Assembly: GCA_032160705.1 (NCBI GenBank)
Contig: JAVHVE010000057.1
Coordinates: forward strand, 62,001-126,000
Source: QHXM01 sp032160705
GTDB lineage: Bacteria > Acidobacteriota > Blastocatellia > Pyrinomonadales > Pyrinomonadaceae
Direction of reading: 5' to 3'
Length of the DNA: 64,000 nucleotides
Positions 16,268 to 23,859 of the stretch are shown here, piece by piece (position 1 is the stretch's first letter; every line of letters begins with the position of its first letter). The notes beneath the pieces were generated by a model. It was not told the origin of the DNA. It made no database searches and saw nothing but the letters and a program-made list of their open reading frames with translations. The position numbers and the translations under genes were made by a program.

Positions 16268-18163
16268 ATGCAAAATAGAATGCTTAAATCTATTGCCCTG
16301 CGACTGCTTTTCGGAGCTGTCTTTCTCCTTTCCGCGTGGCCGCTCTGCGCTCAAACCGCGCCCACACCAGCACCTACGCCCGCACCGGTTGAGGCGTTCG
16401 ATAAAACCGAGAAGATGATCGTGATGCGCGACGGGGCACGGCTATATACGGAAATCTTCGTGCCCAAAACAACGCGCGAAGCTCTGCCGATAATTTTCTT
16501 ACGCACGCCTTACGGCGTCACTGGCTGGGCGGAGCGATCAATTAACGGGTTTCTAAAAGAGTTGGTGGATGAAGGTTACATCTTCGCCTTTCAGGACATT
16601 CGCGGGCGCTACAAGTCTGAAGGCAAGTTTGTCATGGAGCGCCCGCCGCGCAGTTCATCCGACCCGAAGGCCATCGACGAGGGCACGGACGCCTACGACG
16701 CGATTGATTGGATGGTCAAGAACGTGCCGCACAACAACGGGCGCGTCGGGATGACCGGAGGTTCTTACGATGCGTGGCTGGCGGTGATGGCGACGCTTGA
16801 GCCGCACCCGGCCTTGAAAGCTGTCAGCGAGCAGGCCACTCCGGCTGACATGTTTCTCGGCGATGATTTCCATCACAACGGAGCCTTTCGGTTGAGCTAC
16901 GGTTTTGAGTATGCCTTTGAGCTGGAGTCTTCAAAGGAGGATGCGAATTTTAAGTTTGACCGCTATGACACCTATGAGTGGTATCTCAAGATGGGGGCGC
17001 TCCCAAATGCCGACGCGAAATATTTTCACGGGCTTCTTCCCACATGGAATAACTTTGTGCAGCATCCGAATTATGATGAGTTCTGGAAAAGTCTGGGGCT
17101 GGCACAGCAGTTAAAGCATCCTGATGTTCCGATCATGCACGTCGCTGGCTGGTGGGATCAGGAAGATTTCTACGGCCCCGTGAAGGCTTACGAGGTGTTG
17201 GAAAAGACGGACGCGAATCACCTGAACTATCTGGTCGTCGGCCCATGGAATCATGGCGGCTGGGAGCGGCGCGACGGCGATAAGCTGGGCAACCTCAATT
17301 TCGAGAGCGCGACGAGCAAGTATTTCCGCGAGAAAATCCGAGCGCCCTTCTTCGCGCACTTTTTGAAAGATAAAGGGGAGTGGAAGCAGCCGGAGGCGAT
17401 CACGTTTCAGACCGGGGCAAACAAGTGGATGTCTTATGACAGTTGGCCGCCGCGCTCCGGCAGCACCGGGCGCAATCTTTATTTTCACAGTAACGGGCGG
17501 CTCTCCTTTGATCCGCCCCGACAAGACAATCCGAGAGAATTTGACGCTTACGTCTCCGACCCTGCTCATCCCGTCCCCTACAGGTCACGCCCCATCGAGC
17601 CGACTTACAATCCGTCGGCAAAGGGGAACTCACGCTGGTACACGTGGTTGCTCGAAGATCAACGCTTCGCTCACCAGCGTCCAGATGTGTTGTCCTGGGA
17701 GACTGAAACGTTAAAAGAAGACGTGGTCATCTCCGGTGACATTGTCGCTCATCTATTCGCTTCAACCTCCGGCACTGACAGCGACTGGATAGTGAAATTG
17801 ATTGATGTTTACCCGGAAGAGTACGCCAAAGACCCGAAGATGGGCGGATATCAGTTGATGGTTGCCAACGAAATCCTGCGCGGAAGATTTCGCAAGAGCT
17901 TCGAGAAGCCGGAGGCTGTCGCGCCGAATCAGATCACGGAGTACGTCATTGATTTGCACACCAGCGACCATCGTTTTTTGAAGGGACACAAGATCATGGT
18001 GCAAGTTCAGAGCACATGGTTTCCGCTCTACGACCGCAACCCGCAAAGGTTCGTCCCGAACATCTTCACGGCGAAAGACTCGGACTACCAGTCTGCGACG
18101 CAGCGCGTCTTCCGCTCGACACGCTTTCCGTCGCATATCAAGCTCCCGGTCGGGGCGAACTGA
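16268..18163 (+). CDS. Secreted CocE/NonD-family (S15-type) hydrolase
   Basis: A 631-residue protein with signal peptide (about residues 1-25, LCA-Q) and a Pro/Thr/Ala linker. The alpha/beta-hydrolase core has the nucleophile motif GGSYDAW, an Asp in WWDQEDFYGP and a His in GPWNHGGW. A C-terminal jelly-roll (X-Pro dipeptidyl-peptidase C-terminal) domain follows. Family members cleave X-Pro peptides, ester bonds (cocaine esterase) or beta-lactam acyl groups; specificity is unknown. Start alternatives are ATG 16253 or 16268; the latter gives a better signal peptide. Confidence 0.87.
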   Translation: MQNRMLKSIALRLLFGAVFLLSAWPLCAQTAPTPAPTPAPVEAFDKTEKMIVMRDGARLYTEIFVPKTTREALPIIFLRTPYGVTGWAERSINGFLKELVDEGYIFAFQDIRGRYKSEGKFVMERPPRSSSDPKAIDEGTDAYDAIDWMVKNVPHNNGRVGMTGGSYDAWLAVMATLEPHPALKAVSEQATPADMFLGDDFHHNGAFRLSYGFEYAFELESSKEDANFKFDRYDTYEWYLKMGALPNADAKYFHGLLPTWNNFVQHPNYDEFWKSLGLAQQLKHPDVPIMHVAGWWDQEDFYGPVKAYEVLEKTDANHLNYLVVGPWNHGGWERRDGDKLGNLNFESATSKYFREKIRAPFFAHFLKDKGEWKQPEAITFQTGANKWMSYDSWPPRSGSTGRNLYFHSNGRLSFDPPRQDNPREFDAYVSDPAHPVPYRSRPIEPTYNPSAKGNSRWYTWLLEDQRFAHQRPDVLSWETETLKEDVVISGDIVAHLFASTSGTDSDWIVKLIDVYPEEYAKDPKMGGYQLMVANEILRGRFRKSFEKPEAVAPNQITEYVIDLHTSDHRFLKGHKIMVQVQSTWFPLYDRNPQRFVPNIFTAKDSDYQSATQRVFRSTRFPSHIKLPVGAN

Positions 18164-18175
18164 GGAAAGGTATCT

Positions 18176-19948
18176 TCATTTTTCGAGATACATCTTCGCG
18201 GCCATCTTCGCCAGCTTCCACATCTTGCCCCATTCGATACGGCCATCGGTCTCGCGTCCCAGCAGTTTATCAACCAGCAGTTGGCGAAAGAGCTTGCCCT
18301 CGCGCTTGAGCATGAATTCTTTGGCGTAGGGCTTGGCCGTGTCGAAGAAGCTGAACTCCGGGTCTGTGACGATGCCGATGCCTTCCAGAGTCATTAGCGC
18401 GCGGATGATGTAAGTAAAATTGGCGGGCAGGCGGAAAGGATATTCGTACATCACTTCGGCCAGATCGTAGGTCAATTCTTTGAAGTTGACCTCGCCCAGC
18501 TTCAAATTCAAATAGTGCTGGAAAAGTCCTTCGACGATGGGGCGGATCTGCTCAGGGTCAACGCCGGGCTTCAGGAAATCCAGGTTGATTAAATCCTGCG
18601 CCAGCCCATGTACGTCGCGGCTGACGACGTGGAAGAAAGCGTTAATCATCAAGGACTGTAGGCGCGGTGTAATCTTGCCTGTCATCCCAAAGTCGAAGAA
18701 GGCTAGATGCCCGTTGTCCATCACCAACAGATTGCCGGGATGCGGGTCGGCGTGAAAGAAGCCGTCTTCGAGAAGCTGCTTGAGGTAGGTGCGAACCAAG
18801 AGGCGATTGACTTTGACGGGCGAGAAGCGCCTTGCGCGCAAGGCTTCAATGTCAACCACCTTCGTGCCGTGAATGAAGTCCATCGTCAGCACACGCGCGG
18901 TGGTGTGCGTCCAGTAAATCCGCGGGACGTTGATGGTCTTCCACTTCTTGAAATTTTCGCGGAAGAGGTCTGCGTTGCGCCCCTCCTGCGCGTAGTTCAT
19001 CTCTTCCGTGATGGTCTCGGAGAATTCGCGCAGCATCCCTTCCCAATCAGCGTTCTCGTTCATCTGCGGGAAGCGACGCATAATCTCCGTCAGGCGGCGT
19101 AAGACCGCGATGTCAAATCCGATGATCTCTGCCAGCCCCGGTCGTTGAACTTTGACGGCGACCTCTTCGCCCGTGTGCAGGCGCGCGCGGTAAACCTGAC
19201 CGAGCGAGGCGGCGGCAATTGGCTGCGGGTCAATCTCCGCATAAGCCTCGCTCACTTTGAGTCCTAAATCTTTTTCGATGCGTGCGAAAGCTTCCTCATC
19301 GGGGAACGGCGGAACCTGGTCTTGCAGCTTGACGAGTTCTTTGACGTAAGACAGCGGCAGCAGGTCGCCGCGTGTGGCGAGCGCCTGCCCAATCTTGATG
19401 AAGGTCGGCCCCAGGTCGATCAGCTTTTCTTTCAGCCACACGGCCTGCTTTTCCAGCCGCGCTTCTTTTCTCTCGGAGCCTTGCGCGCCGCGAAAGATCG
19501 CGAACCGCAGCACGCGGATGAAACGATCCAGGATGCGGCGGTCAACATTGCGCGTCCATTCCTGAAACTGCGCGATGCGCCCGCGCGCACGCGCTTCCTC
19601 GCGCTTGCGCCGACTGAATCGTTCGTTGAAGGTGGCGCGGATGTCGTAAGAGTCCAGGAAGAGATAAAGCGAAAGGAGACCCAGCACACGCGCGACTTGC
19701 AGAGCGCGCCGCCAGCCGCGCCAGCCATGTGCACTGATGGCTTCGTTATCTTTAAGGATGTGCGCGTGCGTCCCCGGAATGATGATTAAAGGTTCTTCTT
19801 CCTTGAACCCCGCGCCCCGCTCACGCGCAATTTCCAGCGCCCGCAGAGCAGGCTGCTTCAAACCGCTGCCGGTATTTGACGCAGAACGGCCATCACGGCT
19901 CTCACCATCGACGCGCAAAGCCAACTTGTCCTGCTCCTGTGTAGCCAT
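18176..19948 (-). CDS. ABC1/UbiB-family atypical protein kinase-like protein
   Basis: A 590-residue protein. The UbiB-like core includes KxGQ (TFIKIGQALATR), the Ala-rich loop AAASLGQVYRA, the ATP-site lysine in VAVKVQRPG, HADPHPGN and DFGM. In other bacteria UbiB supports ubiquinone biosynthesis; orthology in this organism, which may use menaquinone, is not certain. The N-terminal 100 residues are a variable extension. It is 11 bases downstream of ribF, last of the reverse operon. Confidence 0.87.
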   Translation of the reverse strand: MATQEQDKLALRVDGESRDGRSASNTGSGLKQPALRALEIARERGAGFKEEEPLIIIPGTHAHILKDNEAISAHGWRGWRRALQVARVLGLLSLYLFLDSYDIRATFNERFSRRKREEARARGRIAQFQEWTRNVDRRILDRFIRVLRFAIFRGAQGSERKEARLEKQAVWLKEKLIDLGPTFIKIGQALATRGDLLPLSYVKELVKLQDQVPPFPDEEAFARIEKDLGLKVSEAYAEIDPQPIAAASLGQVYRARLHTGEEVAVKVQRPGLAEIIGFDIAVLRRLTEIMRRFPQMNENADWEGMLREFSETITEEMNYAQEGRNADLFRENFKKWKTINVPRIYWTHTTARVLTMDFIHGTKVVDIEALRARRFSPVKVNRLLVRTYLKQLLEDGFFHADPHPGNLLVMDNGHLAFFDFGMTGKITPRLQSLMINAFFHVVSRDVHGLAQDLINLDFLKPGVDPEQIRPIVEGLFQHYLNLKLGEVNFKELTYDLAEVMYEYPFRLPANFTYIIRALMTLEGIGIVTDPEFSFFDTAKPYAKEFMLKREGKLFRQLLVDKLLGRETDGRIEWGKMWKLAKMAAKMYLEK

Positions 19949-19959
19949 AAAGAAGATCG

Positions 19960-20919
19960 TCAGATGATTGATAATGTGCGGCGCACTCCGCTCCGCTCGA
20001 AATATACAGAGGCGCGGTCGCGGTCGCGCGCAATCTGCTTTTTCAATTCATCAATGGAAGCAAACTTTTGCTCGTCGCGCAAGCGATCAAGGAAGCGCAC
20101 GCGCACGACATCTCCGTAGAGGTCGCCTGTCCAGTTCATCACGTAGGTTTCGACTGAAGGCTCCAGCGCCCCGTCACCTTCAAAGGTGGGACGTGTGCCG
20201 ATGTTGGTAATGCTGCGCCGCCATGCGCCTTCGATCAGGGTCGCCGTGATGTAAACGCCGCCACGTGGAATGACGCGATTTTGCGGGCGCAGATTGGCGG
20301 TGGGAAAGCCGAGCGTGCGCCCGCGCTCCATTCCGCGCACGACGCGTCCCTCGACCCCGTAAGGACGGCCTAGCATCCGTCGCGCCAGATTGACGCGACC
20401 TTCAGCCAGCAATTCACGAATCCTGCTTGAAGAGATGCGCTGCCCGTGCAGGCGCACCTCCGGCACTTCTTCGGCGCGAAAGCCGAGCCGCTCGCTCACC
20501 CGTCTTAACAGTTCTATGTTGCCCTCGCGGTTGCGACCGAAGGCGAAGCCGCGCCCCAGGTAAACCTCCGCCGCGTGCAGGCGGTCGCGCACCACATCGC
20601 GCAGAAAATCCTCCGCTTCGATTTCGGCGAAACTGCGCGTGAAGCGAACGACAATTGCCTGCTCAATACCCAACACTCCAAAGGCTTCGATCTTCTGATC
20701 GAAAGTTTGGAGCAGCGGCGGCGCGGATTCCGGGTGCAGCACGGCGCGCGGATGCGGGTCGAACGTAATCACGGTCGGCACAGCCTGAAGAGCACGCGCC
20801 CGCTCGACCACAGTCCGCATAATCAACTGGTGGCCGAGATGCAAACCATCGAACACGCCCAGGGTGAGCACCGTCGGGCGCGCGATCTCAGCATTATCAG
20901 TTCCGTGAAAAAGCCGCAT
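19960..20919 (-). CDS. ribF: Bifunctional riboflavin kinase / FAD synthetase
   Basis: A 319-residue enzyme converting riboflavin to FMN and then to FAD. The N-terminal nucleotidyltransferase motif GVFDGLHLGHQ (about 22-32) and the C-terminal kinase motif GRTLGFPTANL with its PTAN site are intact, and the length is normal. The start ATG at 20919 is preceded directly by repeat R5, so the leader is a pyrimidine-rich CATCCCT series with no Shine-Dalgarno. Translation may depend on coupling to the upstream MBL gene. Confidence 0.95.
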   Translation of the reverse strand: MRLFHGTDNAEIARPTVLTLGVFDGLHLGHQLIMRTVVERARALQAVPTVITFDPHPRAVLHPESAPPLLQTFDQKIEAFGVLGIEQAIVVRFTRSFAEIEAEDFLRDVVRDRLHAAEVYLGRGFAFGRNREGNIELLRRVSERLGFRAEEVPEVRLHGQRISSSRIRELLAEGRVNLARRMLGRPYGVEGRVVRGMERGRTLGFPTANLRPQNRVIPRGGVYITATLIEGAWRRSITNIGTRPTFEGDGALEPSVETYVMNWTGDLYGDVVRVRFLDRLRDEQKFASIDELKKQIARDRDRASVYFERSGVRRTLSII

Positions 20920-20920
20920 G

Positions 20921-21006
20921 AAATGAGGGATGAGGGATGAGGGATGAGGGATGAAGAAAAGCTAATCGCTCTTATTTCATCCCTCATCCCTCATCCCTCA
21001 TCCCTT
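20921..21006. repeat. Heptameric inverted repeat R5
   Basis: Four left-arm units GGGATGA and a matching right arm of CATCCCT units surround a loop of about 25 nt. It fills the junction between the MBL gene, whose last codons and stop (20991) lie in the right arm, and the ribF start at 20919. Unit sequence matches R4. Confidence 0.9.
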
Positions 21007-21761
21007 ACCTCCAGTCCGTCGTAAGCAAATTCAACTCCGTCTGGCAGCTTGTCGGAATCGCGCGCGTGAAGAACGTCGTGCGCGAGGTGCGTCAGGTATG
21101 CGCGGCGCGGTTTGAGTTCGGAAATATATTCCAGTGCGCGTTCCAGCCAGAGATGCGTCGGATGCGGCTTGAAGCGCAGGCAATCGAGCACGAAGACATC
21201 CAAATCTCGCAGTCCGTCAATTGCGGCGGGCGGAATCTCGCTCAAATCCGTGGCGTAGGCAAAATCGTTGAAGCGATAAGCGATAACCGGCAGCCGCCCA
21301 TGAATAACTTCGAGCGGCGTGACCTGCAAATCCTTTCCAATGCAGAAGGGCGCACCCGCCACGACCGTATGCGCGACGACCTGCGGCAATCCGCCCCCGA
21401 AGTATGAAGGCTCGAAGACATACTGGAAGATGCGCCGGATGTCTTTCCACGCGCGCTCGTTGGCATAGACGCCCATGGAGCCGTGCCGAAAGTTGAGCGG
21501 GCGAATGTCGTCAAGGCCGAAGATGTGATCGGCGTGGCAGTGTGTGATGAGAATGGCGTCGAGCCAGTTGATTTTTTGACGCAGCGCCTGCTGGCGGAAA
21601 TCCGATGAAGTATCAACGAGGACTGTTTGCCCGCCATGCTCTATCAGCACAGAAACACGCAGGCGCTTGTCGCGCGGATCAACGGACGAGCACGTCTCAC
21701 ACTCACACCCGATAGAGGGCACGCCCGTTGATGTTCCTGTGCCGAGGAAAGTTAGTTTCAT
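20991..21761 (-). CDS. MBL-fold metallo-hydrolase, PhnP-like
   Basis: A 256-residue cytoplasmic metallo-beta-lactamase-fold hydrolase. It opens with FLGTGTSTGVPSIGCECETCSS, the PhnP-type start with a cysteine cluster. The metal motif THCHADHIFGLDDIR (about 71-85), the DTSSDFR strand and the late H-L-A-H-D-V block are present. PhnP proteins are cyclic phosphodiesterases; the exact substrate here is unknown. Both ends touch repeats: R6 begins right upstream of the start, and the last residues (RDEG) and stop are in R5. Confidence 0.85.
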   Translation of the reverse strand: MKLTFLGTGTSTGVPSIGCECETCSSVDPRDKRLRVSVLIEHGGQTVLVDTSSDFRQQALRQKINWLDAILITHCHADHIFGLDDIRPLNFRHGSMGVYANERAWKDIRRIFQYVFEPSYFGGGLPQVVAHTVVAGAPFCIGKDLQVTPLEVIHGRLPVIAYRFNDFAYATDLSEIPPAAIDGLRDLDVFVLDCLRFKPHPTHLWLERALEYISELKPRRAYLTHLAHDVLHARDSDKLPDGVEFAYDGLEVRDEG

Positions 21762-21835
21762 CAGTTTTCAGTTTTCAGTTTTCAGTTTCCAGTAAAAGCA
21801 ACTCGTCTTTGCTTAAAACTGAAAACCGAAAACTG
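21762..21835. repeat. Heptameric inverted repeat R6
   Basis: Left-arm units are CAGTTTT (four copies, 21762-21792); the right arm is the complementary AAAACTG/AAAACCG series (21815-21835). It occupies precisely the space between the DUF1844 stop codon (21836-21838) and the MBL start codon (21759-21761) within one transcription unit. No Shine-Dalgarno is left for the MBL gene. Confidence 0.88.
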
Positions 21836-22483
21836 TTATCTTCCCCCAGTGATGTCGCTGCCGGTGAAGCCGCGCGGGGCTTTGGGCTGGCGCGCGCCTG
21901 AGAGCGAGACGTATTGCATGCGGAGGTCTGCGAGTAGGCCCTCGAAGATTTGTTGCTCTTGCGGGGCGAGATTGCCGCGCGTTTTCTGCTGCAACATGCC
22001 GAGCACGTCAATCCAATGCTTAGCAAGCTCCGGGTCAACACGGCGTTCCCCCGTCACGGGGTGCTCCATCATGCCGAGTGCTGCCGCCGCATTTGAGGCG
22101 ATTGACATCAGAAAGTTGATGAAGCTCGCCGGATCGTCCGCGCCGGGAATTTCGCTCTCCGCGTAATCATCTTCCGCAGACTGTTCAGCCGCTCCGGCGT
22201 TCGCTGAGCTTTCGACAGTCGCTTCAGTTGCATCGCCCACGCCGGTATCGCGCTGGGTCGGCGGCGCAGGTGAACCGGCGGCGGGAGCGGGCTCGGCGCT
22301 CTCCTGTGTAGCTTCTCTTGCCGGTGGAGCAGCACGAGGCTCGCTGGCGGGAGCAGGCTGTTTTGTTTCGGCGGCGGCTGTTTCCGGTTTGGTTTCTTCT
22401 GCGCGCTCGATCTCGCGAGGCGTGCCGTCCGGGTTGAACAGCCGACGATCTGTGACTTTGAAAACTGGTTGTTCTTCGCTCAT
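21836..22483 (-). CDS. DUF1844 domain protein
   Basis: A 215-residue protein. Residues 1-20 (PVFKVTDRRLFNPDG) resemble the start of acidobacterial DUF1844 proteins. Residues 25-120 are low complexity, rich in Ala, Glu, Pro and Thr. The C-terminal DUF1844 domain (about 120-205: SFINFLMSIASNAAAALG, then a helical region with DVLGMLQQKTRGNL) closes it. Function unknown. It heads the reverse operon with the MBL hydrolase, ribF and UbiB. Confidence 0.82.
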   Translation of the reverse strand: MSEEQPVFKVTDRRLFNPDGTPREIERAEETKPETAAAETKQPAPASEPRAAPPAREATQESAEPAPAAGSPAPPTQRDTGVGDATEATVESSANAGAAEQSAEDDYAESEIPGADDPASFINFLMSIASNAAAALGMMEHPVTGERRVDPELAKHWIDVLGMLQQKTRGNLAPQEQQIFEGLLADLRMQYVSLSGARQPKAPRGFTGSDITGGR

Positions 22484-22566
22484 GTTGTCCCCTGAACTGT
22501 TTATTTAAGATGGGATGGTAGCACCTGAATTCGCGCACCCGCAAGAAACGGTCAATTGGTAATTGC

Positions 22567-22793
22567 TTCGCATCCCCGGAGGGGATGAACATAATAGCCG
22601 GGGGCAAGCGCGTGAGCGCGCCGCCCCCAGAATAACGTACAGAAATAATTCCGACCCTGAAAGGGTCGGGTATTCAATATTGAGATGCGACCCCTTCCGG
22701 GTCGGATTCTTTTCTTCATCGTTCCGGGGGCGGCGCAAATTTCATTTGCTTGCCCACGGCTATTACATGTGACCCTTTCAGGGTCAAAGAAAT
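22567..22793. repeat. Nested palindromic (REP-like) repeat cluster
   Basis: At least five palindromes lie close together: CATCCCC/GGGGATG (22571-22587), GGGGGC...GCCCCC with an inner GCGCG/CGCGC pair (22600-22628), CCGACCCT/AGGGTCGG (22651-22669), CGACCC/GGGTCG (22688-22704) and GACCCT/AGGGTC (22771-22785). In addition the stretch around 22594-22609 is nearly the reverse complement of 22749-22766, so the outer units are themselves inverted. It resembles interspersed REP-type elements common in several phyla. Confidence 0.75.
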
Positions 22794-22847
22794 TGACCAC
22801 ACCAGGGACATTTGGAACATCCGGCTTGAGGCTTTAAACTTTAACCA

Positions 22848-22890
22848 CCGAACTTGAAACTTGAAACCTGAAACCTGGAACCTTAAACCG
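22848..22890. repeat. Heptamer run at the mazG start (R7)
   Basis: Six imperfect 7-mers (GAACTTG, AAACTTG, AAACCTG twice, GAACCTT, AAACCG) end exactly at the mazG ATG (22891). A matching opposite arm is only weakly visible around 22833-22843. No Shine-Dalgarno precedes mazG. Confidence 0.65.
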
Positions 22891-23718
22891 ATGCCCGCTA
22901 CATTTGATAATCTGGTCGCATTGATGGCTCGCCTGCGCTCGCCCGAGGGGTGTCCCTGGGATCGCGAGCAGACTTACGACAGCCTCGCGCCGATGCTCCT
23001 TGAAGAAGCCTATGAAGCTTTCGAGGCGGTGGAAGAGGCGCGTGAAGGTCGCCCCGCAGAGTTGCGTGATGAACTCGGCGATCTGCTGTTTCAAATCGTC
23101 TTCTACGCGCAGGTCGCCGCAGAGCGCGGCGAGTTTACGATTGGGGATGTGACGGAGGCGATTCACTCGAAGATGGTGCGCCGCCACCCGCACGTCTTCG
23201 GAGACGCCGAGGCGGAGGATGCGGCGGAAGTCCTGCGCAACTGGGAGGCAATCAAAGCCGAAGAGAAACGTGTCGCAGGCAAAGACCAGCAAATAAAAGA
23301 TTCCTCGCTGCTCGACGGCGTTTCAAGCAAAGCGCCCGCGCTGATGGAAGCGCACCAGCTTTCGACCAAGGCGGCGCGCGTCGGCTTCGACTGGCAGCGC
23401 ATCGAAGACATCTTTGACAAGCTGCACGAGGAGATAATGGAGTTGCGCGCTGCCATCCAGAGCCATAAGGAATCTGAAACGGAAGCCGACAAGGGGCGCG
23501 TGCGCGAAGAATTGGGCGACCTGCTGTTCGCCGTCACGAACATCGCGCGCCACTTGCAGGTCGAGCCTGAAGCAGCCTTGAAATCAACCAACCGCAAATT
23601 CCGACGCCGTTTCCACTACATCGAAGAGGGATTGAAGACGAGAGGGCGTAACCTGGATGCCGCCACGCTCGAAGAGATGGAAGAACTCTGGCAGGAAGCA
23701 AAAAGCAGTGACAGGTGA
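22891..23718 (+). CDS. mazG: Nucleoside triphosphate pyrophosphohydrolase MazG
   Basis: A 275-residue all-helical NTP pyrophosphatase with two MazG domains. The first has LLEEAYEAFEAVEE and LRDELGDLLFQIVFYAQVA; the second has LHEEIMELRAAI and VREELGDLLFAVTNIAR. The acidic EExxE...ExxD metal sites are intact. It clears non-canonical or excess NTPs. ATG 22891 is used, because the in-frame extension from 22861 translates the heptamer repeat. The stop TGA (23716-23718) is already inside the stem of R8. Confidence 0.93.
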   Translation: MPATFDNLVALMARLRSPEGCPWDREQTYDSLAPMLLEEAYEAFEAVEEAREGRPAELRDELGDLLFQIVFYAQVAAERGEFTIGDVTEAIHSKMVRRHPHVFGDAEAEDAAEVLRNWEAIKAEEKRVAGKDQQIKDSSLLDGVSSKAPALMEAHQLSTKAARVGFDWQRIEDIFDKLHEEIMELRAAIQSHKESETEADKGRVREELGDLLFAVTNIARHLQVEPEAALKSTNRKFRRRFHYIEEGLKTRGRNLDAATLEEMEELWQEAKSSDR

Positions 23719-23855
23719 TAGGGGATGCAAAGCAGGAGTCAGAATCCAGAAGTCAGAATCCAGAATAAAAGAAAATCTGTGAAAGCGGTTCTCAGCCTTT
23801 TCCCTTCTGACTCCTGACTCCTGTCTTCTGTATTCTGCTTTGCATCCCCTATCAC
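23715..23855. repeat. Heptameric inverted repeat R8 with 21-bp perfect terminal stem
   Basis: Bases 23715-23735 pair perfectly with 23835-23855. Inside, 7-mers of AGGAGTC/AGAATCC type face TCTGACT/CCTGACT units. The loop carries AGCGGTTCTCAGCC (23784-23797), one base off the core of R2. It includes the mazG stop and ends 5 nt before the stop of the convergent S41 peptidase gene, so it could terminate both. Confidence 0.92.
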
Positions 23856-23859
23856 TTAG

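Larger units (their letters stand above)
22484..22890. other. Intergenic region filled by palindromic repeats
   Basis: This 407-nt gap between divergent DUF1844 and mazG holds a cluster of palindromes (22567-22793) and a one-armed heptamer run touching the mazG start (22848-22890), both listed separately. Short open frames here translate the palindromes and are not genes. No clear promoter is visible. Confidence 0.7.

Noticed and set aside
20921..21006. CRISPR array
   Set aside because: Units are 7 nt, contiguous and arranged in opposite arms; there are no spacers or cas genes.
22563..22772. Small ORFs inside the palindromic cluster
   Set aside because: They are translations of palindromes on both strands, with no ribosome site or domain.
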